DNA of 9,021 bases from Pseudomonadota bacterium (GTDB taxonomy: Bacteria; Pseudomonadota; Alphaproteobacteria; Caulobacterales; Caulobacteraceae). The notes below the pieces were generated by a model, which did no database searches, was not told the origin of the DNA, and saw only the letters and a program-made list of their open reading frames with translations. This document shows, piece after piece, positions 6,185 to 9,021 of this stretch. Each line of letters begins with the position of its first letter. The first letter of the stretch is position 1. The translations under genes and the position numbers were made by a program. Location: positions 1 to 9,021 of the forward strand of contig JAEYQX010000283.1 in the NCBI GenBank assembly GCA_023409795.1, in the 5' to 3' direction.

Positions 6185-6901
6185 TCAGGTCGTGCCGATG
6201 ACAGGGGCCAGGACGACCCCTATCAGGATGGCGCACCAGTGGACGCTGGCCCCGGCCACGACGAAGCCGTGCCAGATGGCGCGGCGGAACCTCAGCCTCT
6301 GGCTGATGAAGACCAGGACACCCGAGGTATAGATCAGCCCGCCGGCGACCAGCAGGCCGAGCGCCAGCGGATGGACGGTCTCGATCATCGGCTTGAGCGC
6401 AAAGATCGCGACCCAGCCGAACATCACATAGACCAGGCTCCAGAAGACGTCGGAGATGCGCGGCGCGAACATCTTGATCCCCGCCCCGCCCAGCGCCAGG
6501 ACCCAGACCAGCAGGGTAAAGCCGATCGACCAGGCCCCCTCGAACCTCTGGGTGGTGAAGGGGGTATAGCTGCCTGCGATCATCAGGAAGATGCAGCTCT
6601 CGTCCAGCCGCCGCAGGATCGGCCGCGCCTTGCACGGGCGCGTCCAGTTGTAGACGGTCGAGGCCGACAGCATGGCGATCAGGCACAGGGCATAGATGGC
6701 GGTGGCCAGGACGGCGCTGATGTCGCTGTAGAGGCCGGCCAGCACGGCCATGATGACCCCGCCGATGGCCGCAAGGCCCAGGCCGATACTGTGGACCCAC
6801 AGGTCCGCCATCCGTTCGGCGCGCGTCTGGTAATGCTCGATCATGTCGAGCTCGTCGGGGGTGCAGACCCGCTGGCCCAGGGATTTCAACCAGGTAAACA
6901 T
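6185..6901 (-). CDS. hemolysin III / TrhA family (PAQR-like) membrane protein
   Basis: This is a 238-residue, seven-helix inner-membrane protein of the hemolysin III family, bacterial relatives of adiponectin/progestin receptors. Members are thought to be metal-dependent membrane hydrolases or regulators of membrane fluidity; haemolysis itself is not established for most. Family features are the N-terminal ADLWVHSIGLGLA helix, ILRRLDESCIFLMIAGSYTPF (about 95-115, containing conserved Asp100), a GGLIYTSGVL helix and RAIWHGFV near the C-terminus. Compared with the usual pattern, STLYH reads STVYN (Asn85) and HAIWH reads RAIWH (Arg207), so two of the three metal-binding His positions are replaced while His211 and Asp100 remain. 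This may be normal for an alphaproteobacterial subgroup. The start is the ATG at 6901; a GTG at 6904 directly before it is possible. phaR lies 74 bases downstream on the same strand, and phaA is divergent. Confidence 0.9.
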   Translation of the reverse strand: MFTWLKSLGQRVCTPDELDMIEHYQTRAERMADLWVHSIGLGLAAIGGVIMAVLAGLYSDISAVLATAIYALCLIAMLSASTVYNWTRPCKARPILRRLDESCIFLMIAGSYTPFTTQRFEGAWSIGFTLLVWVLALGGAGIKMFAPRISDVFWSLVYVMFGWVAIFALKPMIETVHPLALGLLVAGGLIYTSGVLVFISQRLRFRRAIWHGFVVAGASVHWCAILIGVVLAPVIGTT

Positions 6902-6996
6902 CACCCGCCAATTACGCCGCAGACCCGGCAGGCGTTCCCGTCATGGTGGTTTCACAAGGCCGTCAGATCAGGGTTATGGGTGACGCCGGGCGCAGA

Positions 6997-7013
6997 ATGC
7001 TGCACAACAGCAT
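6997..7013. promoter_or_regulatory. 17-bp palindromic operator candidate upstream of phaA
   Basis: ATGCTG-CACAA-CAGCAT is a perfect inverted repeat with 6-base arms and a 5-base centre, 26 bases before the phaA start. A second, overlapping inverted pair is GCAG (6992-6995) and CTGC (7000-7003). TGC-rich inverted repeats of the CTGC/GCAG kind are what I recall for PhaR sites in Rhodobacter and Paracoccus, and phaR lies only about 900 bases away, so PhaR is the first candidate binder. The palindrome directly abuts a TATAAT-like hexamer, a position where a repressor would block transcription. It could also act on the divergent hemolysin III gene. Binding by another regulator, for example of the TetR type, is possible. 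Confidence 0.55.
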
Positions 7014-7018
7014 AAAAT
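7013..7018 (+). promoter_or_regulatory. putative -10 element of the phaA promoter
   Basis: TAAAAT matches TATAAT at five of six positions and stands out in GC-rich DNA, 21 bases before the start codon. No recognisable -35 hexamer lies 16-18 bases upstream; that space is taken by the palindrome. This would give a short leader with transcription beginning at about 7025. Confidence 0.35.
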
Positions 7019-7026
7019 TTCTCTGT

Positions 7027-7030
7027 GGAG
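7027..7030 (+). promoter_or_regulatory. ribosome-binding site of phaA
   Basis: GGAG lies nine bases before the ATG at 7040 and supports that start, which also gives the standard family N-terminus MTDVVIVSAARTPVG. Confidence 0.7.
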
Positions 7031-7039
7031 TGAATATCC

Positions 7040-8215
7040 ATGACCGACGTCGTCATCGTCTCTGCCGCCCGCACCCCGGTCGGCTCCTTCCTCGGCTCGC
7101 TGTCGTCGCTTCCGGCATCCAGGCTGGGCGAGATCGCCATCAAGGGCGCGCTCGAACGCGCCGGTGTCTCGGGCGAAGAGGTTGACGAGGTCATCCTCGG
7201 TCAGGTGCTTCAGGCCGGTGCCGGCCAGGGTCCGGCCCGTCAGGCCGCCATCAACGCCGGTATCCGCAAGGAAGCCGCCGCCTGGTCGCTGAACCAGCTG
7301 TGCGGCTCGGGCCTGCGCGCCGTGGCGCTGGGCTACCAGCAGGTGGCCCAGGGCGACGCCAACATCGTCGTCGTCGGTGGCCAGGAGTCCATGTCGCAGG
7401 CTCCGCACCTTCAGGTCCTGCGCAACGGTCACAAGATGGGCGCGGTGACGCTCGAGGACCACATGCTGCGTGACGGCCTGCTGGATGCCTTCCACGGCTA
7501 CCATATGGGCCAGACCGCCGAGAACATCGCCGACAAGTGGGAGCTGAGCCGCGAAGAGCAGGACCAGTTCGCCGTCGCCAGCCAGAACAAGGCCGAAGCC
7601 GCCCAGAAGGCCGGCAAGTTCGCCGATGAGATCGTTCCGGTAACCGTGCCGAACCGCAAGGGCGATGTTGTTGTCGATCAGGACGAATACATCCGCCACG
7701 GCGCGACCCTCGAAGCCATGGCCAAGCTGCGTCCGGCCTTCACCAAGGACGGCTCGGTTACCGCGGCCAATGCTTCGGGCATCAACGATGGCGCTGCTGC
7801 CCTGGTGCTGATGAGCGCTGAAGAGGCCGCCAAGCGTGGTCTGGAGCCGCTGGCCCGCATCGCTTCGTGGGCGACCGCAGGCGTTGATCCGGCCATCATG
7901 GGCACCGGCCCGATCCCGGCCTCGACCCGCGCGCTGGAAAAGGCCGGCTGGTCGGTCGAGGACCTGGACCTGATCGAGTCCAACGAAGCCTTCGCCGCCC
8001 AGTCGCTGTGCGTGGTCAAGGAGCTGAACCTCGATCCGGCCAAGGTGAACGTCAACGGCGGCGCTATCGCCATCGGCCACCCGGTTGGGGCCTCGGGTGC
8101 CCGCATCCTGACGACCCTGCTGTTCGAGATGAAGCGTTCGGGTGCCAAGAAGGGCCTGGCCACCCTGTGCGTTGGCGGCGGCATGGGCGTCGCCCTGTGC
8201 GTCGAGCGCCCCTAA
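7040..8215 (+). CDS. phaA: acetyl-CoA acetyltransferase (biosynthetic thiolase, EC 2.3.1.9)
   Basis: This thiolase condenses two acetyl-CoA into acetoacetyl-CoA, the first step of poly-3-hydroxybutyrate synthesis; the reverse reaction uses acetoacetyl-CoA from ketone-body or leucine breakdown. At 391 residues it matches the usual length. The acylated nucleophile Cys88 is in NQLCGSGLRA, NEAF begins at Asn315, the catalytic His347 is in AIGHPVGASG, and the proton-donor Cys377 is in CVGGGMG; all are intact. GGQESMSQAPH is also typical. Codons such as CGT, GAA and GTT appear more often than in the neighbours, as expected for a strongly expressed gene. No phaB reductase follows: a terminator comes 28 bases after the stop and the next gene faces the other way, so phaA stands alone. 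The nearby phaR and the upstream palindrome favour the PHA role over a purely degradative AtoB role. Confidence 0.96.
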   Translation: MTDVVIVSAARTPVGSFLGSLSSLPASRLGEIAIKGALERAGVSGEEVDEVILGQVLQAGAGQGPARQAAINAGIRKEAAAWSLNQLCGSGLRAVALGYQQVAQGDANIVVVGGQESMSQAPHLQVLRNGHKMGAVTLEDHMLRDGLLDAFHGYHMGQTAENIADKWELSREEQDQFAVASQNKAEAAQKAGKFADEIVPVTVPNRKGDVVVDQDEYIRHGATLEAMAKLRPAFTKDGSVTAANASGINDGAAALVLMSAEEAAKRGLEPLARIASWATAGVDPAIMGTGPIPASTRALEKAGWSVEDLDLIESNEAFAAQSLCVVKELNLDPAKVNVNGGAIAIGHPVGASGARILTTLLFEMKRSGAKKGLATLCVGGGMGVALCVERP

Positions 8216-8225
8216 GCGCCTGAAC

Positions 8226-8237
8226 GGGCTTCGGCCC
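8226..8237 (+). terminator. small UUCG-loop hairpin before the phaA terminator
   Basis: GGGC (8226-8229) and GCCC (8234-8237) enclose a TTCG loop, a very stable tetraloop. It lies between the phaA stop and the main terminator and probably acts as a 3'-end stabiliser or a helper stem. Confidence 0.4.
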
Positions 8238-8243
8238 AGAAAG

Positions 8244-8273
8244 AACGGCCCGGATGTCGCCATCCGGGCCGTT
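8244..8273. terminator. bidirectional intrinsic terminator between phaA and the convergent gene
   Basis: A perfect 13-base-pair stem (8244-8256 with 8261-8273) encloses a TCGC loop. The stem starts AACGGCCC and ends GGGCCGTT. On the plus strand it is followed by TGCGTTT, and on the minus strand by CTTTCT, so both sides carry moderate T-tracts. It lies between the stop of phaA (8215) and the stop of the leftward gene (8288), and can end both transcripts. Confidence 0.88.
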
Positions 8274-8287
8274 TGCGTTTCAGTGGC

Positions 8288-9021
8288 CTAGAAGCCGCGC
8301 CGCCAGCTGCCGATCAGGGCATAGCCCAGGGGCGCGCCGGCCCGGTGCTGTTCCTCGCGGATGGCCATGGCTTCCAGCTGCAGCAGGGAACCGCCGGGCA
8401 GGGGATGCAGGCTGCGCACCGAGAAGTCGATCTCGCGGCCCGACGGCGCGGCCGAGAAGCGGCGCTCCGAGAAGGTCACGGGGTCGAAGTAATCCAGCGG
8501 CACATCGGCCAGCAGGGCGCTGAACTCACCGCTTTCGATGCGCAGCGGCTGGGCCACCTGCCAGACCAGCTGGGAGCAGCCGGGGATGAAGCCGGGGCAG
8601 TCCGACTGCAGCGACAGCCGCCAGGTCGAGCTGATCGCCCGCTCGGCCAGGCTCATGAAGCGCCCGTCGATGTCGGTGCGGCCCAGGCCGATTTCGCCGC
8701 TCAGCACCAGGTTGCGGCCCAGGCTGTAGTTGGCACCGAAGGCGGTAAAGCCCGTGCGCGACGGCATGGCCAGGTCCGAGGCCACCGGCATATAGGCCCC
8801 CAGCGGCCCCATCTTCTCGTCCAGGGCCCCCAGGCTGAAGGACAGGCCGCCGCGATCGCCGCGCCAGTCGACGGCGGCGCGGGCATAGGACGAGACGTCC
8901 CGCTCGACCGGGGTCAGCATGGCCTGGCGGTCCCCTGAACCGCTTTCGGCGCTGAAGGTCAGGCGACCCATCTGCACGGCCCCGCGCAGGGCATGGTCGG
9001 CCTGGGCCAGGGCGGTGAAGC
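8288..9021 (-). CDS. C-terminal domain of a probable S8-type secreted peptidase / autotransporter-like protein (5' end outside window)
   Basis: The frame is open from the right edge of the window to a TAG at 8290-8288, giving about 244 visible residues; the internal GTG at 8977 and ATG at 8971 are unlikely starts because the frame continues smoothly upstream. The sequence alternates polar and hydrophobic residues as in beta strands, for example TGFTAFGANYSLGRNLVLSG then EIGLGRTDIDG, and WQVAQPLRIESGEFSALL. It ends in an aromatic residue (SWRRGF), as outer-membrane barrels do. The pattern VAQPLRIESG, followed by PSGREIDFSV, matches the C-terminal part of Caulobacterales S8 serine peptidases as I remember them. 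The catalytic domain would lie outside the window, so the peptidase part is inference. A Cys pair (CPGFIPGC) could form a disulfide, consistent with export. The gene converges on phaA and shares its terminator. Confidence 0.6.
   Translation of the reverse strand, partial: FTALAQADHALRGAVQMGRLTFSAESGSGDRQAMLTPVERDVSSYARAAVDWRGDRGGLSFSLGALDEKMGPLGAYMPVASDLAMPSRTGFTAFGANYSLGRNLVLSGEIGLGRTDIDGRFMSLAERAISSTWRLSLQSDCPGFIPGCSQLVWQVAQPLRIESGEFSALLADVPLDYFDPVTFSERRFSAAPSGREIDFSVRSLHPLPGGSLLQLEAMAIREEQHRAGAPLGYALIGSWRRGF

Noticed and set aside
6111..6911. Upstream extension of the phaR frame by 267 codons through the hemolysin III gene
   Set aside because: The extension is low-complexity Arg/Gly/Pro/His sequence out of frame with the clear hemolysin III gene; PhaR homology begins right after the GTG at 6110.
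6974..8263. Open frame of 429 codons on the minus strand, fully antisense to phaA
   Set aside because: Its translation is rich in His, Gln, Gly and Arg with no recognisable domain, and it is the expected shadow of a GC-rich, stop-poor gene; phaA has all thiolase catalytic residues.
1..9021. Search for CRISPR arrays, insertion sequences, phage or toxin-antitoxin genes, retrons and tRNAs
   Set aside because: No regularly spaced repeats, transposase or integrase motifs, reverse transcriptase motifs, or cloverleaf structures were seen; all sizeable genes belong to ordinary chromosomal families or an unknown gene tied to phaR.

Overview
The window looks like chromosomal DNA from an alphaproteobacterium, most likely of the Caulobacter/Brevundimonas/Phenylobacterium group. 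The reasons are the very GC-rich coding sequence with strong G/C at third codon positions, a PhaR-type polyhydroxyalkanoate (PHA) regulator beside an acetyl-CoA acetyltransferase, a TrhA/hemolysin III protein of the alphaproteobacterial type, and a C-terminal barrel-like domain resembling those I recall on Caulobacterales S8 peptidases. That placement comes from recognised protein families only; no marker gene is present. I see no tRNA, rRNA, CRISPR array, insertion sequence or phage gene, and the window reads as an ordinary core-genome stretch.

Left part (1-4940). The 3' end of a TPR-repeat protein (+) converges on a class I SAM-dependent methyltransferase (-). To its right, still on the minus strand, are hydroxymethylglutaryl-CoA lyase (leucine/isovalerate breakdown) and, overlapping it start-to-stop by one base, an integral-membrane ArnT/PMT-family glycosyltransferase. 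Across a 105-bp gap a GT2 glycosyltransferase of the polyprenyl-phosphate sugar synthase type is transcribed the other way. The two glycosyltransferases make a plausible donor-synthase/transferase pair: the GT2 enzyme would load a sugar on a polyprenyl phosphate in the cytoplasm and the ArnT-like enzyme would move it to an envelope acceptor such as lipid A. The actual sugar and acceptor are not readable from the sequence.

Middle (4941-6901). A short gap carries a possible 24-residue membrane peptide and two small hairpins. Then come three minus-strand genes, transcribed hemolysin III family protein -> phaR -> a conserved-looking unknown protein. phaR and the unknown gene overlap by four bases (ATGA), so the unknown protein is probably made together with PhaR.

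Right part (6902-9021). A 138-bp divergent region separates the hemolysin III gene from phaA (acetyl-CoA acetyltransferase, first step of PHA synthesis). It holds a perfect 17-bp palindrome next to a TATAAT-like hexamer, a good candidate operator. phaA ends at a strong bidirectional hairpin terminator, which it shares with a convergent gene cut by the window edge, the C-terminal part of a probable S8-type secreted peptidase or autotransporter-like protein.

The genes fit a theme of acetyl-CoA/acetoacetyl-CoA flux and carbon storage (HMG-CoA lyase, PhaA, PhaR) interleaved with envelope functions. I found no convincing new multi-gene system. The most useful leads are the phaA and phaR palindromes, which share a related core, the unknown gene translationally linked to phaR, the tiny membrane ORF, and the altered metal-ligand positions in the hemolysin III protein.
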